Shown here piece after piece: positions 13,159 through 13,258 of a stretch of 13,258 nucleotides of DNA. The translations under genes and the position numbers were made by a program. The notes below the pieces were generated by a model. That model saw nothing but the letters and a program-made list of their open reading frames with translations. It ran no database searches and was not told the DNA's origin. The stretch lies in NCBI GenBank assembly GCA_014380825.1, contig JACMJD010000199.1:1-13258 (forward strand), written 5' to 3'. Origin of the DNA: Phycisphaerae bacterium. Lineage in GTDB: Bacteria; Planctomycetota; Phycisphaerae; Tepidisphaerales; Tepidisphaeraceae. Numbering within the stretch: position 1 is the first letter of the stretch; every line of letters begins with the position of its first letter.

Positions 13159-13231
13159 GCCACGCTAGCTCAGTTGGTAGAGCAGCGGTTTTGTAAACCG
13201 CAGGTCGTCGGTTCGAGTCCGACGCGTGGCT
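13159..13231 (+). tRNA. tRNA-Thr (anticodon TGT)
   Basis: A full cloverleaf of 73 bases. Acceptor GCCACGC (13159-13165) pairs with GCGTGGC (13224-13230), discriminator T at 13231. D arm GCTC/GAGC (13168-13171, 13180-13183); anticodon stem GCGGT/ACCGC (13185-13189, 13197-13201) with loop TTTGTAA and anticodon TGT at 13192-13194; variable loop AGGTC; T arm GTCGG-TTCGAGT-CCGAC (13207-13223). It reads ACA codons. G1-C72 and C2-G71 agree with threonine identity. CCA is not encoded and must be added after transcription. Confidence 0.97.
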
Positions 13232-13258
13232 TCACTTCCGTTACAAAGTGACTACGGA

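Noticed and set aside
13159..13258. Integration site at the tRNA-Thr gene
   Set aside because: No integrase and no repeated copy of the tRNA 3' end is visible in this window; only 27 bases follow the gene.

Overview
The window (13,258 bases, GC-rich) looks like chromosomal DNA of a planctomycete, probably from the Phycisphaerae side of the phylum. That is an inference from two PEP-CTERM proteins (one with a DUF4394 domain), dispersed intergenic repeats of a kind I associate with that group, and a GxxExxY protein; no rRNA or taxonomic marker gene is present to prove it. I see no CRISPR array, no intact transposase, no prophage and no clear defence system.

Positions 1-5062 (minus strand) hold a branched-chain amino acid (HAAT family) ABC importer in the order livK (lipoprotein binding protein), livH, livM, livG. 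The second ATPase, livF, which usually follows livG, is missing. A GxxExxY-family protein with PD-(D/E)XK-like residues occupies that place and runs off the window edge. livK is bracketed by two related long palindromes (3786-3868 and 5163-5241). LivM is much longer than usual.

Positions 5299-8728 (plus strand) hold a probable ABC-2 exporter pair (ATPase, then a multi-spanning permease), followed by an outer-membrane beta-barrel protein that may have its own, almost leaderless, promoter. On the minus strand, 8804-9688 encodes a PEP-CTERM/DUF4394 protein with a strong terminator at 8736-8780. A GNAT acetyltransferase (9791-10288, plus) converges on a stand-alone atpC (10293-10685, minus), the epsilon subunit of ATP synthase, which also seems to be expressed from a leaderless promoter.

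Positions 10686-11473 are non-coding and carry a cluster of short dispersed repeats: five copies of a CAAAAC[GA]AA[CG]CCA box and octamer-like purine arrays. A second PEP-CTERM protein (11474-12184) ends in a translationally coupled start codon with a perfect Shine-Dalgarno sequence, but that downstream frame is interrupted at once by a perfect 22-bp palindrome; a short, apparently broken coding remnant follows. greA (12605-13072) has a promoter-like sequence and a textbook intrinsic-terminator hairpin in its leader, which suggests attenuation. The window ends with a 7-bp tandem repeat, a long hairpin and tRNA-Thr(UGU).

The most unusual signals are regulatory or structural rather than a new multi-gene system: the greA leader terminator, the two leaderless promoter arrangements, the palindromes bracketing livK, the interrupted coupled gene after the PEP-CTERM gene, and the association of an octamer repeat with the GxxExxY gene.
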